From Leptospira selangorensis (GTDB lineage: Bacteria; Spirochaetota; Leptospiria; Leptospirales; Leptospiraceae): DNA of 64,000 bases. The notes under the pieces are model-generated. The model had not been told where the DNA came from, ran no database searches, and saw nothing but the letters and a program-made list of their open reading frames with translations. The position numbers and the translations under genes were made by a program. The stretch lies in NCBI RefSeq assembly GCF_004769405.1, contig NZ_RQES01000010.1, positions 124,001 to 188,000 of the forward strand, given 5' to 3'. Below are positions 1-8,670 of the stretch, in pieces. Position 1 is the stretch's first letter, and each line of letters opens with the position of its first letter.

Positions 1-1
1 G

Positions 2-487
2 TATTGGTTATCTAACTTAGGTGGAACCACTTCTAGCAAAGGTTATAATGTAACTAAAGTTACTGCTTTAGCTTCTGCATCTGGTGGATCCGAGCTTGCT
101 TCTGCTCTGAATGGTATTACATTCGGATTTGCTGGTAACGCAATGGATAAATCCCTAATTGTTGGAACTGCTCGCGGAGCTTACAACCACAACAACACTG
201 CAGGTATCACTGTATACCAAGTACCAGGTTATAAAGGTATGGCTGGTGCATCACTGATTCTTCCGGGCGAGGACGATTACGCAGTCGCTTTCCATTCTTC
301 CTGTGCTTATAATAAGTCGGGCGGAGTTAGCGTTTGCCAATCTTCGTTGACTCAGAGCGAAGGTATTTGGCCGTTCAACTCGAACGTAACCTATACTCAG
401 TTCCAAGGTCACACGAGAGCTCCTTCCGTAGGATCCTCAGGATTATACTTGAACCACAGTGAATTGAAAAACGAAGGCTGGAGATAA
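2..487 (+). CDS. C-terminal part of an unrecognised secreted-looking protein (5' end outside window)
   Basis: The reading frame is open from the first bases of the window to a TAA at 485-487, so the true start lies upstream and only about 161 residues are seen. The visible part is rich in Gly, Ser, Ala, Asn and Tyr, contains two Cys residues near a YNKSGGVSVC stretch, and has few charged residues. That composition is typical of an exported beta-rich domain. I see no recognisable catalytic motif. An internal ATG at 143 is in frame but would cut into the continuous domain, so it is not taken as the start. A strong hairpin follows directly. Function unknown. Confidence 0.7.
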   Translation, partial: YWLSNLGGTTSSKGYNVTKVTALASASGGSELASALNGITFGFAGNAMDKSLIVGTARGAYNHNNTAGITVYQVPGYKGMAGASLILPGEDDYAVAFHSSCAYNKSGGVSVCQSSLTQSEGIWPFNSNVTYTQFQGHTRAPSVGSSGLYLNHSELKNEGWR

Positions 488-498
488 TCCAATCCAAA

Positions 499-530
499 AT
501 AGCGCGTCGAAAAACCGGCGCGCTATCGTT
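499..530 (+). terminator. Rho-independent-like hairpin after the partial gene
   Basis: Bases 499-509 pair with 516-526 (11 bp with one G-T wobble) around a six-base A-rich loop, followed by a short T run (CGTTT). It sits 12 bases after the stop of the upstream gene and ends only 5 bases before the ATG of the next one. It could therefore act both as a terminator and as a structure close to the start of the downstream mRNA. Confidence 0.6.
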
Positions 531-531
531 T

Positions 532-1425
532 ATGAAAATTTTTACCGTTTTACTCCCCTTATTTATATTCCACTGCTCACAAATCCAATGGAGACCCGCA
601 AGCCTTGCGGTCGAAAGAGGCTGGTCTGAAACCGGCAAAAACATAATCCAAACAGAAGTGATCTATGAAGAGAAGGATGCATGGAATCCTTTGAGCGGAA
701 CCACTCACAAAAAGAATTACAGAACTATATTCAGAATTTATGAAATATCAGGAGCCGGGAATGATTCCGGGGATCCTCCAATTTATTCTTACGAAATAGG
801 ATCTTGGACATTACCAGGATCGGTTTATTTTCATTCCGCAACCAATCGTTTATTTTGGATCCAAGGTACGAATGATGAATACGGCGGATCTATTCGTTTT
901 CCTGCAGTTTGGTCTCCGAAAGGATTTCGTTCCTTTGAGCCTAAAAGTTTTCAAAAAGAAGACCAAACAATCTTTCAATTCGTACCTTCTCCGGATGGAG
1001 GGAAGGCAGCAATTATATTAGGAAAATTGAAATCAGATCTGGAAATAGAATCCCCTACACTGATCATAGCTGATGTAAACGGGCAATCCTCTTCTTATGA
1101 TAGATCTTATTTTGAGTTCCAATTAACAAAATGGGAGGAAACACCCGAATTCAGGATACGTTGGTCGGAGAATTCGAATCTTCTATACATTCGAATACAA
1201 GACAAAGTTTTTAAAACGAATGAAAAGACTAAAAAATTAGAAGACGCAAAAGAATTTCCGGTTTGTTTTTATCCTGCTTCTAGTTTCGGACCAGTGGGGA
1301 TCAGTCCGGGAGGAAAAGGTGGAGATTCGGATATCGCAAGAGATATGGAAGCTCCACCATTCAAACGTTATAAGGACAAACCCTTGGTCAAAAGTTTAAA
1401 TCAGACCAAGGATTGTAGCCAATAA
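532..1425 (+). CDS. Putative lipoprotein of unknown function
   Basis: The 297-residue product begins with a short basic and hydrophobic leader ending in LFIFHC at Cys15, which fits the loose spirochaetal lipobox. It is probably a membrane-anchored lipoprotein. The mature part is rich in aromatic and charged residues, with repeated short Trp/Tyr-containing segments (WILQ-, FQF-, YIRI-type strands) that hint at a beta-propeller-like fold, but I do not recognise a family. The ATG at 532 has no Shine-Dalgarno sequence because the preceding bases belong to the terminator hairpin. An alternative later start would remove the lipobox, so 532 is kept. It converges on the DedA gene with 6 bases between stops. 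Confidence 0.7.
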   Translation: MKIFTVLLPLFIFHCSQIQWRPASLAVERGWSETGKNIIQTEVIYEEKDAWNPLSGTTHKKNYRTIFRIYEISGAGNDSGDPPIYSYEIGSWTLPGSVYFHSATNRLFWIQGTNDEYGGSIRFPAVWSPKGFRSFEPKSFQKEDQTIFQFVPSPDGGKAAIILGKLKSDLEIESPTLIIADVNGQSSSYDRSYFEFQLTKWEETPEFRIRWSENSNLLYIRIQDKVFKTNEKTKKLEDAKEFPVCFYPASSFGPVGISPGGKGGDSDIARDMEAPPFKRYKDKPLVKSLNQTKDCSQ

Positions 1426-1431
1426 GATCGG

Positions 1432-2085
1432 TTATTTCCCCGAAGCTTTAGACTTTCTCATTTCTCTGATGTATTCTATTACCGCAGGCATTACTGAAAT
1501 GATAATGATCGCGAGAATTACGATCTTAAAGTTCCTTTGAACGAATTCCAGGTTCCCGAACTTATAACCGCCAAATAAGAAAATAGCGATCCAAACCACT
1601 CCGCCGACTATATTATACAAAATGAATTTAGTATAAGTCATACTTCCGATCCCTGCTACGAAAGGAGCGAATGTCCTAACGATAGGGATAAATCTTGCGA
1701 TGATAATAGTTTTTCCACCGTATTCTTCGTAGAATTGGTGAGCCTTTTCCAAATGTTTTTTATTTAGGAAAGGAACCTTCTCCTTTGCGAGAATTTTCTC
1801 TCCTGCCAAATGACCGATCGCATAATTGACTGTGTCACCTAAGATCGCAGCAATAATGAGAAGTACAAGCAAGGTAGAAAGATCCAAACTTCCTCTGGCT
1901 GCAAATGCACCTAAAGCAAAGAGCAGGCTATCTCCAGGAAGTATAGGAGTTACAACAAGACCGGTTTCACAAAAGATGATCAAGAATAGGATCAGATAGA
2001 TCCAAGTGCCATAAGCAACGATCAATGCATCCAAATGGTTTTCAAGATGCAAAAAGAAGTCTAAAAGATATTTGATAGTTTCCAA
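1432..2085 (-). CDS. DedA family integral membrane protein
   Basis: The 217-residue, multi-helix product belongs to the DedA/VTT family of inner-membrane proteins. Characterised members are linked to undecaprenyl phosphate or phospholipid flipping and to proton-motive-force-dependent envelope maintenance. The family signatures are visible: an acidic residue followed by [15 protein letters not shown] near residues 41-56, and the [15 protein letters not shown] stretch near residue 130. The two arginines in that stretch match the essential pair of YqjA-type proteins. Helical segments are seen at about residues 25-50, 60-85, 140-175 and 185-205. The length is normal for the family. The substrate cannot be told from sequence. 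Confidence 0.92.
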   Translation of the reverse strand: METIKYLLDFFLHLENHLDALIVAYGTWIYLILFLIIFCETGLVVTPILPGDSLLFALGAFAARGSLDLSTLLVLLIIAAILGDTVNYAIGHLAGEKILAKEKVPFLNKKHLEKAHQFYEEYGGKTIIIARFIPIVRTFAPFVAGIGSMTYTKFILYNIVGGVVWIAIFLFGGYKFGNLEFVQRNFKIVILAIIIISVMPAVIEYIREMRKSKASGK

Positions 2086-2126
2086 TTTAAGCTCCGAAAG
2101 TCAGATTCAAGGGTCCTTCGGGGAAG

Positions 2127-2480
2127 TCAAATGTTAGAGCGTACTTCCGGAAACAGTCCTGCTTGGTCTGGGCCTTGTTTATAAATTTTTGTGGGATAAT
2201 TTAAACGGATTTTTTCGGAGGAAACTCCTCTTTTGTCGGGTCTAATCCGGGCATCAAATTCTACCGGATCACCTTGTTTCAGATTCTGTTTCCTAAAACG
2301 AAAAGAATAATAAAAGTCCTGAGCGTAGATAACCTTTCTGCCTGAAACCAGCAGTTTTATGTCTTTGATCAAGATCCTCGCTTTTTCCGGATTGGGATCT
2401 GTTGAAATAGATTCCACAATTCCTCTGAATCTGGTCCTGATTTTAGGCAAGTTCTGGAGATCTTCTTCCATGCCTTTCAT
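2127..2480 (-). CDS. Conserved hypothetical protein, small basic
   Basis: The 117-residue product has alternating hydrophobic and charged residues with strands such as RFRGIVESI and KARILIKDIKLLV, followed by a KQGDPVEFDARIRP segment. This is reminiscent of an OB-like or similar small beta-barrel fold, but it is not a family I can name. It has no signal peptide or membrane segment. The start is uncertain: ATG at 2480 and ATG at 2471 are three codons apart and neither changes the interpretation. It lies 41 bases upstream of the DedA gene on the same strand, so the two may be cotranscribed. Confidence 0.6.
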   Translation of the reverse strand: MKGMEEDLQNLPKIRTRFRGIVESISTDPNPEKARILIKDIKLLVSGRKVIYAQDFYYSFRFRKQNLKQGDPVEFDARIRPDKRGVSSEKIRLNYPTKIYKQGPDQAGLFPEVRSNI

Positions 2481-2616
2481 CCGTTAGACCAATTCAAATC
2501 AAAAGTACAGTTTCGTACATTCGTTTTTCATTGTCGCCCATTCCGATTCTTATAGATCCGGAAACGTTCCTAATCCGAACATGGTCCAACTATACACAGG
2601 TCCTACGGAGATTTAT

Positions 2617-3519
2617 ATGACCAGGTTTCAATTATTAACAAAAAGTTTGAGTTTGTTTGCCCTTCTTTCTCTGAGCTTGCTCGCGGGAACGGGTTGTTAT
2701 ACGAATATTCGTCCGGGAGAGGCGGGACTCAGATATCACCCTTTGACAAGCGGGTTACAAAAGGACCTATTAACGAACGCAATATATTTCTATGCTCCAT
2801 GGAACGATGTAGTCTTATACCAAACCCAGTGGACCTCCTATAAGGAGAAGGTAGATGTACTTACCAGGGATGATTTGACCATTAACGTTGTGGCAGCGGT
2901 CATTCTAAGGCCTGTCCCGGGAGAAATTTATAATCTTCAAATAGAAATAGGTCCGGATTATTACGAAAAAGTGGTGCGTCCTCAATTTAGGACATCAGTC
3001 CGTAATGCATTATCCGCTTATAGTATGATCAAAATTTCTAAGGAAACGCCTAAGGTCTCTCAGGATATTCGCCAAGCTTTGGGAGAAAAGTTAAGAGGAA
3101 AACATGTAGAAATAGATGATGTGATCATAGATGATATAGAATATAGCCGACCTATCCTGACTGCAATCGAAGGTAAACTTACCAAAGAGCAAGAACAGGA
3201 ACAGATGAAATTCGAGATCAATATAGCGAAGAAGGATGCGGAAATCACGGTGATCCATGCAGAAGCTAAAGCAAAATCCACAGTGATTGAAGCGGAGGGA
3301 ACTGCACAAGCAACCGTAATCGAAGCGCAAGCAAGAGCTAAAGCACAAAAGATGATCGCTGCCCAGTTGACAAAACAATATATTCAGCTCAAGGCTTTCG
3401 AAAATCCGAATACGAAACTTTTATTTGTGCCTACTGGAAAGGATTCCCTTCCTATGATCATAAATACTCCTTCGGATGGCCCTAAAGCTATCGATCTTCC
3501 TCCAGCAGGAGATAAATAA
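2617..3519 (+). CDS. SPFH/prohibitin-domain lipoprotein
   Basis: The product belongs to the SPFH (stomatin, prohibitin, flotillin, HflK/C) superfamily, whose members assemble into membrane scaffolds. The ATG at 2617 is preferred over the in-frame ATG at 2581. It has a GGAG motif 7 bases upstream and puts a leader with lipobox-like LLAGTGC directly at the N terminus, giving 300 residues. The SPFH domain covers roughly residues 25-190. It is followed by an Ala/Glu/Lys-rich coiled coil with EAKAKSTVIEAEGTAQATV-type heptads, as in prohibitins. A lipid-anchored rather than transmembrane prohibitin is the notable feature. No HflK/HflC pair or NfeD partner is adjacent, so its target is unknown. Confidence 0.88.
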   Translation: MTRFQLLTKSLSLFALLSLSLLAGTGCYTNIRPGEAGLRYHPLTSGLQKDLLTNAIYFYAPWNDVVLYQTQWTSYKEKVDVLTRDDLTINVVAAVILRPVPGEIYNLQIEIGPDYYEKVVRPQFRTSVRNALSAYSMIKISKETPKVSQDIRQALGEKLRGKHVEIDDVIIDDIEYSRPILTAIEGKLTKEQEQEQMKFEINIAKKDAEITVIHAEAKAKSTVIEAEGTAQATVIEAQARAKAQKMIAAQLTKQYIQLKAFENPNTKLLFVPTGKDSLPMIINTPSDGPKAIDLPPAGDK

Positions 3520-3582
3520 GGAAGAAGGTCCCTTCTTTCTAAAAATTACGCGCGCTGAATAAAATTTGGGAAACGGTTCTGC

Positions 3583-4866
3583 ATGAACCTTTCCCAATTC
3601 AGCGAAGCCCAACAAGAGATCATACTAGATCGCTCCAGATTTTTACAAGTAATCGCCGCAGCAGGTTCCGGAAAGACCAGCACCTTAGTAGGAGTTGTTC
3701 AAAACGAACTTTCTCAAGGTACAAGCGGAGAAGAAATACTAGTCCTAAGTTTCACCCGAAAAGCAGCAGGAGAGATCAGAGAAAGAATTAAAAAGAAAAC
3801 TAATATAGATTCGGTAAGAGTTCACACATTCCATGCATTTTGTCTGAGAGCATTGATCACCTGGCATCCTGATTTTAAGAATAGAAGACCTTCTATCCTA
3901 ACTACTTCCGAAAAGAACCTATTTTTTAGAGAATGGTTTCGTAAAGAATCGGATATCATCGGCGGAATTCCCTATGAACTTCTGATTGGAGATTCCACAT
4001 TACCTTCTAACTTTCCTCAAACTTGGAAAAGCCCTTTATTAGAAGATTACAAAAACTTCAAACGAAAAGAAGGAAAACTGGATCTGGACGATTTAGTTAC
4101 TTTGTTCTTAGATTCTTTGGAAAATGGAGAAGCTTGGACGGAAATCCCGAAAAAAAGTCTAAAAAGGATCTTGGTGGACGAATTCCAAGATACGGATCCG
4201 GAACAGCTTAAATTCCTGAAATTTCTTTCGGAGCAGTCAAAAATTTTGGTAGTTGGAGATGATAGCCAAGGCATTTATTCATTTCGAAAATCTGATATAA
4301 CGATCTTTTTGAATTTTCCTGAAATGTTCCAGCCTTGCACTCGAAAATTCCTGAACACGAATTATAGATCTCTACCAAAGATCGTGGATACTTCTTCCAT
4401 ACCTATCTCCAAAAATAAGAACAAAATTGAAAAAAAGGTAATCGCATATCGTAAAGGAAAAGCGATCGTTTCCAGGATTAAAATAGATAAGATCCCGGAA
4501 CTATTCACTTATTTGGGAGAATTGTATAAGCGAAGTGGAGGCGAATTAAAAATATTATGCCGTTCCAATCACAGGATCAGAGAATATTTGCGTGCGGGAG
4601 TTCCGCCGGAGTTATTACTTACAATCCATTCTTCCAAAGGTTTAGAATTTCATACTGTAATTGTGGACTTGGCCGATGGCTGGAATCTCCGAAAAGATTC
4701 TCCGGAACAAATCAGGGAAGAGGAACATAGAGTTCTATATGTCGGACTTTCCAGAGCTAAGGATTGTCTCATTATCTTAGGTAAAAAGACAGGTTCAGGC
4801 CGAGAAACCTCTGAAGACTTATTTTTCTCTTATTTTAAGAAAGATGTACCAATCTTTAAATCTTGA
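3583..4866 (+). CDS. Compact UvrD/Rep-type superfamily 1 helicase
   Basis: The product is a 3'-5' DNA helicase of the UvrD/PcrA/Rep family. Seen in order: the Q-motif-like FSEAQQEII; Walker A AAGSGKT with Lys31; motif Ia VLSFTRKAA; motif II DEFQD near residue 205; motif III GDDSQGIYSFR; motif IV NYRS; motif V TIHSSKGLEF; and motif VI VLYVGLSRAK near the C terminus. At 427 residues it is far shorter than the usual 650-750. The 1B and particularly the 2B subdomains are reduced, and there is no C-terminal extension. All ATPase motifs are intact, so it is a compact helicase rather than a pseudogene. A housekeeping UvrD presumably exists elsewhere. Confidence 0.9.
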   Translation: MNLSQFSEAQQEIILDRSRFLQVIAAAGSGKTSTLVGVVQNELSQGTSGEEILVLSFTRKAAGEIRERIKKKTNIDSVRVHTFHAFCLRALITWHPDFKNRRPSILTTSEKNLFFREWFRKESDIIGGIPYELLIGDSTLPSNFPQTWKSPLLEDYKNFKRKEGKLDLDDLVTLFLDSLENGEAWTEIPKKSLKRILVDEFQDTDPEQLKFLKFLSEQSKILVVGDDSQGIYSFRKSDITIFLNFPEMFQPCTRKFLNTNYRSLPKIVDTSSIPISKNKNKIEKKVIAYRKGKAIVSRIKIDKIPELFTYLGELYKRSGGELKILCRSNHRIREYLRAGVPPELLLTIHSSKGLEFHTVIVDLADGWNLRKDSPEQIREEEHRVLYVGLSRAKDCLIILGKKTGSGRETSEDLFFSYFKKDVPIFKS

Positions 4867-4980
4867 ATCGGAAAATTACTTTAAATCCTGATTTTTTTCT
4901 GCAACAAAGCGGAAACGATCCGCTCTCATCTAACAATCCGTAAATAAAATCTCCTATTAAAGGAAATATAGGATAAAAAG

Positions 4981-6063
4981 ATGAAAAAGAATACAGAACT
5001 GAAAGAAACACTTGGAAGCGTAAGGGAGATTATTTCCGATAGCAGCTTCGATAATCCTACTTATCTGGGGATTGCTTATTTTATCCGGGATCTATTTTTT
5101 TTCTCGGTCACTATGTTCCTGCTTTGGAATGTTGAAACTTGGTATTATCTTCCATTTCTTTGGGTATTTGCAGGTTTAAGTATCGCTTCTCTTTTTATAA
5201 TCGGGCATGATGCATGTCACGGAGCACTATTTAAAAGCGAAAGGCTCGCCTATTGGATAGGACAGATCGCAATGCTTCCTTCATTGCATGCTTATAACCA
5301 ATGGGGTTACGGACATAATAGGGTCCATCACGGTCATACAATCAAGATAAAAGGTGATTTCGTATGGCATCCGGTAACTCCGGAACAATATAAAAATTTT
5401 GGAATATTCAGAAAGGCTTTCCATAGACTTTCCTGGTCCGCATTAGGAGGAGGGATCTATTATCTGGTAGAGATCTGGTTAAAAGGAATGGTTCTTTTTA
5501 CAGCTCCGATGAAAGAAGCTCTCAGAGATAAATTACTTATGCTTATATTTGCATTCGGTTCTGCCGGTGCTGTTTTTTATTTCGGAGGAAATACTCCATC
5601 CGGATTTGATCTAGGATTAGGAGCATGGTTCTTTCTAAAAGTATGGCTTCTTCCTTTTATATCTTGGAACTATTTTATCGGAGTTACCGTATATGTGCAT
5701 CATATTCGTCCGGAAGTTCCTTGGAAAGAAGCAGATGATTGGACCTCTTTTTACGGACAAATGAGAGGGACCGTAAATTATCATGTGCCTAAATTCCTAA
5801 ACTTTTTCATGCATAATATTTTCATACATTCTCCTCATCATGTTCATATGAAAATTCCTTTCTATAAACTTGGCCAAGCTTTGGAAGAGATCAAAGTGTA
5901 TTATGGAGCTTATGTGGTAGAAAGAAAATCCGTTTGGAAAGACTATATCGAATCCACATCCAAATGTAAACTTATGGATCCGGACACTAAAAGATGGATG
6001 ACCTATTCAGAAGCATTCAACGATGAGGATGAGTCGGAGCCTGAGTTGGAAGCAGCCACCTAA
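4981..6063 (+). CDS. Membrane fatty acid desaturase
   Basis: The 360-residue product is a di-iron acyl-lipid/acyl-CoA desaturase of the membrane FA_desaturase family. All three histidine clusters are present: HDACH near residue 76, HNRVHH near residue 115, and HSPHH near residue 282. The last is followed by VHMKIPFYKL, typical of omega-3/delta-12-like enzymes. Hydrophobic segments lie at about residues 38-80, 150-215 and 218-240. It would insert a double bond into membrane acyl chains and so adjust fluidity. The regiospecificity cannot be read from sequence. The gene stands alone, with an ordinary ATG and an AAAGGA-like ribosome site upstream. Confidence 0.92.
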   Translation: MKKNTELKETLGSVREIISDSSFDNPTYLGIAYFIRDLFFFSVTMFLLWNVETWYYLPFLWVFAGLSIASLFIIGHDACHGALFKSERLAYWIGQIAMLPSLHAYNQWGYGHNRVHHGHTIKIKGDFVWHPVTPEQYKNFGIFRKAFHRLSWSALGGGIYYLVEIWLKGMVLFTAPMKEALRDKLLMLIFAFGSAGAVFYFGGNTPSGFDLGLGAWFFLKVWLLPFISWNYFIGVTVYVHHIRPEVPWKEADDWTSFYGQMRGTVNYHVPKFLNFFMHNIFIHSPHHVHMKIPFYKLGQALEEIKVYYGAYVVERKSVWKDYIESTSKCKLMDPDTKRWMTYSEAFNDEDESEPELEAAT

Positions 6064-6127
6064 AAATTTCCATTTAAAACGATTGGGAATTGATTTTTAA
6101 GGGAAGTCAGCAAGTCTGATTTCCAGA

Positions 6128-6424
6128 ATGAAATTTTTCCTGATCGAATTAGAATATTTAGTACCACTCGAAAAATTAGACCAAGCGGTCCCTGCTCATA
6201 GAGAGTTTTTACAAACCCTATATGATGTTGGGACCTTTCTTCTTTCCGGACCGAAAGAACCTAGAAATGGCGGAATGATCATCGCAAAATCTGTTTCTCT
6301 AGAAAAGATCAGCGAGTTAATGAAAGAAGACCCGTTTGCAAAACTAGGTTACGCAAATTATAAATACACGGAATTCCATCCGGTAAAACACCAGACGTTC
6401 ATAAAGGATTGGGTAGAAGGTTAA
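6128..6424 (+). CDS. YciI-like small protein
   Basis: The 98-residue product has the ferredoxin-like YciI fold. It opens with a MKFFLIELEY strand, a helix carrying HREFLQ, and the LSGPKEPRNGGMIIAK region in which the family has its conserved Gly-Pro and Gly-Gly turn. A His and an Asp (H in AHREFL, D in YDVGTF) occupy the positions of the putative catalytic pair. The C-terminal KYTEFHPVKHQ strand is also typical. Members are small dimeric enzymes or accessory domains of uncertain substrate. It ends just before the terminator of the opposing gene pair. Confidence 0.8.
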   Translation: MKFFLIELEYLVPLEKLDQAVPAHREFLQTLYDVGTFLLSGPKEPRNGGMIIAKSVSLEKISELMKEDPFAKLGYANYKYTEFHPVKHQTFIKDWVEG

Positions 6425-6433
6425 AGAAAAAAA

Positions 6434-6468
6434 CCGCCTCCCGACTCCTTTCGGAGCACGGGAAGCGG
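6434..6468 (-). terminator. Terminator of the PF10118 gene pair (minus strand)
   Basis: Bases 6434-6443 pair with 6459-6468 (one mismatch), and the inner CTCC/GGAG arms extend the stem. On the minus strand the hairpin is followed by a T-rich tract, the complement of the A run at 6423-6433. It therefore fits a rho-independent terminator for the leftward genes and probably also slows transcription of the YciI gene. Confidence 0.75.
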
Positions 6469-6491
6469 GGAGCAAAGTGATTGGATGGGTG

Positions 6492-7337
6492 CTAGATTGT
6501 TATCAGAGCCGCGTTCGCAAGCTCGTATCCGCCTGTTTGGTCCGGATGAAAATCTTTTTTAAAGTATAGAAGTGCCGCGCTGAAAAGTTGAGGATATAAG
6601 ATCCTTCCGATCTTGCGTGCAGACTTCATGTCTTGGAAATATTTACGAAATCCCACTTTCTTATCCGTGAGTAAGAACCAATGTTGCAGGCTTAAAGCGT
6701 ATCCCCAGAACATGAAGGATGCTACGATGAATCCCATGATCCTTAGGAAATGACTTTTAGAAACTGTCTGAAGAACGTCATACGCAACGGATTTATGTTC
6801 TATCTCTTCGCAAGCATGCCAAAGAAGTAAACTTCTCATCTCACCGTATGCATCATCATGAAAATTATTGCGGATCGAAATTTCAGCCATACTAGCTGTA
6901 TAATGTTCTAAACCTGCAGTCACTGCGAGTTTCAGTTTTTTACCGAAGAAAAATTCGAATATAGGTAAGAAGAAGTCGAAAGCAGTCCATTTATAAACCT
7001 TCTCCATAAGAGTGATAGGTCTTCCTTGGCCTTTTAAGATCTCTAGGATCTTTTCATGTTCTTTTCCGTGTTGTACTTCTTGCCCGATAAAAGATTTCAC
7101 TCTGGAGGAAAGACCGGGATCTTTCACTTGGTCCGCAAAAGCTTTTACGCTTTTGATAAAAAATCTTTCTCCTTCAGGAAACAGGATATGATACGCATTC
7201 ACAGTATGGGTCATGAACGAATTATTTGCGATATAATGATCCGGTAAATTTTCCAGACCTTCGAAATTCATCTTACGAACGGTAGGAGAATTCGCATCTA
7301 TCGATTTTAAATTTCTATTCTTAGTTTGGGTACTCAT
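6492..7337 (-). CDS. Predicted metal-dependent hydrolase (PF10118-type), copy 1
   Basis: The 281-residue product is a member of the family annotated as predicted metal-dependent hydrolases. It contains GQEVQHGKEHEK near residue 86, an EHYTA motif near residue 143, and WHACEEIEHKSVAYDV near residue 173. These Glu/His clusters have the spacing of a di-iron or ferritin-like four-helix site. That assignment is my inference from motif spacing, not an established reaction. A hydrophobic stretch near residues 198-218 is conserved with the paralogue. It lies 12 bases downstream of its close paralogue, evidently a tandem duplication, and both are probably one transcription unit ending at the hairpin at 6434-6468. 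Confidence 0.8.
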   Translation of the reverse strand: MSTQTKNRNLKSIDANSPTVRKMNFEGLENLPDHYIANNSFMTHTVNAYHILFPEGERFFIKSVKAFADQVKDPGLSSRVKSFIGQEVQHGKEHEKILEILKGQGRPITLMEKVYKWTAFDFFLPIFEFFFGKKLKLAVTAGLEHYTASMAEISIRNNFHDDAYGEMRSLLLWHACEEIEHKSVAYDVLQTVSKSHFLRIMGFIVASFMFWGYALSLQHWFLLTDKKVGFRKYFQDMKSARKIGRILYPQLFSAALLYFKKDFHPDQTGGYELANAALITI

Positions 7338-7349
7338 TGTATTCTCCTC

Positions 7350-8201
7350 TTAAATTGTTGCTAATGCTGCGTTTGCCAGATCATAACCACCGGTCTGGTT
7401 CGGATGAAAACCGGGTTTGAAGTATAAGAGTGCCAATTTTCCGACTTCTATAACGATCAATCTAGCGTAAGAACGTGCAGAGATAAGGTCCGAAAAATAT
7501 CTTTTGAATCCGATCTTAGGATCTGCAAAGATAAACATATGCTGTAAAGTGAATGCATATCCCCAGAACATAATGGAAGCTACTATAAACCCGAAGGCCC
7601 TTAAAATATAACTTTTGGAAACGGTTTGAAGAACATCATACGCAACAGACTTGTGCTCTATTTCTTCACATGCATGCCAGAGAAGTAGATTTCTCATCTC
7701 TCCTTCTGCTTGTTCGTGAAGTCCGAATCTTAAAGTAACTTCTCCCAAGGAGGCAGTATAATGTTCTAAACCTGCAGTCACTGCGAGTTTCAATTTTTTG
7801 CCGAAGATAAATTCTAAAACAGGCCAGAAGAATCCGTAAGCAGTCTTATTATAAAAATTCAGGATCTTAGAAACCGGGCGTCCTTGTTTTACCAACATAT
7901 CTAGAGCTTTTTCATGCTCTTTTCCATGTTGAACTTCTTGCCCGATAAAACCTTTAATACTATTTTGTAATGCAGGATCCTTCACTTGATCTGCGAAAGC
8001 TTTTACGCTCTTAATAAAAAATCTTTCTCCTTCCGGAAAGATCACGTGGTATGCATTTACCGTATGGGTCAGGAAAGAATTCCCTGCCACGTAATAATCT
8101 GATAATTGATCCAACCCTTCGAAGTCCATCTTACGAACGCTTGGAGAATCGCCGTTGATCGGCTTAATATTCCGTTCTTTTTTTTCTGCCTTCACTGACA
8201 T
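7350..8201 (-). CDS. Predicted metal-dependent hydrolase (PF10118-type), copy 2
   Basis: The 283-residue product closely matches its downstream neighbour over nearly its whole length. Shared segments include VRKMDFEGL at the N terminus, the EVQHGKEHEK cluster, the GLEHYTAS segment, the CEEIEHKSVAYDVLQTVSKS block and a C-terminal HPNQTGGYDLANAAL tail. Differences concentrate in the middle (residues 105-135) and between residues 215 and 260, as expected for duplicates that have started to specialise. It is the promoter-proximal gene of the pair. The upstream 325 bases hold no other gene I can support. The catalysed reaction is unknown. Confidence 0.8.
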   Translation of the reverse strand: MSVKAEKKERNIKPINGDSPSVRKMDFEGLDQLSDYYVAGNSFLTHTVNAYHVIFPEGERFFIKSVKAFADQVKDPALQNSIKGFIGQEVQHGKEHEKALDMLVKQGRPVSKILNFYNKTAYGFFWPVLEFIFGKKLKLAVTAGLEHYTASLGEVTLRFGLHEQAEGEMRNLLLWHACEEIEHKSVAYDVLQTVSKSYILRAFGFIVASIMFWGYAFTLQHMFIFADPKIGFKRYFSDLISARSYARLIVIEVGKLALLYFKPGFHPNQTGGYDLANAALATI

Positions 8202-8526
8202 CTATCTCCCCTGTTTTTTTCGGGTTTCGTGAGGCTTACTATAAACCTTTCCAAAAGGATCTGCCCGCCGATCCCGGAAAACCCTCGCCGATTTCGAAAT
8301 CGGCCAGAAAAACTAGGAAATTTCTTCCAGAAAGCACTTTTTATAACATTCGTTTTATAAAAAATCGGCGATCAAAACAGTAAAATTTAGAATCAGCGGA
8401 CCTTCTTCTTTTTAAAAAATTGCGCAGAGGAGCTTTCTATCGCGGAAGATGAGGACTTCTTACTTGAGGCTTTGGAAACAACAAAGGCTTTACGCTGGGC
8501 TTTGAGCCTAAATACTGACGATTACC
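8202..8526. other. Intergenic region without a supported gene
   Basis: This stretch lies between the leftward PF10118 gene and the rightward tRNA-Val. It should carry both promoters. A C-rich block (CCCGCCGATCCC) and an AT-rich block with a TTTTATAA repeat at about 8340-8362 are visible. Short open frames on both strands near 8400-8526 run into the tRNA or lack a start codon, so none is called. Confidence 0.5.
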
Positions 8527-8600
<74 letters not shown>

Positions 8601-8670
8601 GGGTTTACTTCACAACCCTTCCCAAAATGCTCCGCTACATTGCAATTTAAAGCTTTGTCCATTATCTTTC

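Noticed and set aside
8400..8526. Small frames on both strands just before tRNA-Val, one giving a Ser/Lys-rich peptide ending FFKKKKVR on the minus strand
   Set aside because: The minus-strand frame has no start codon before an upstream stop next to the tRNA, and the plus-strand frame runs into the tRNA. Chance cannot be excluded.
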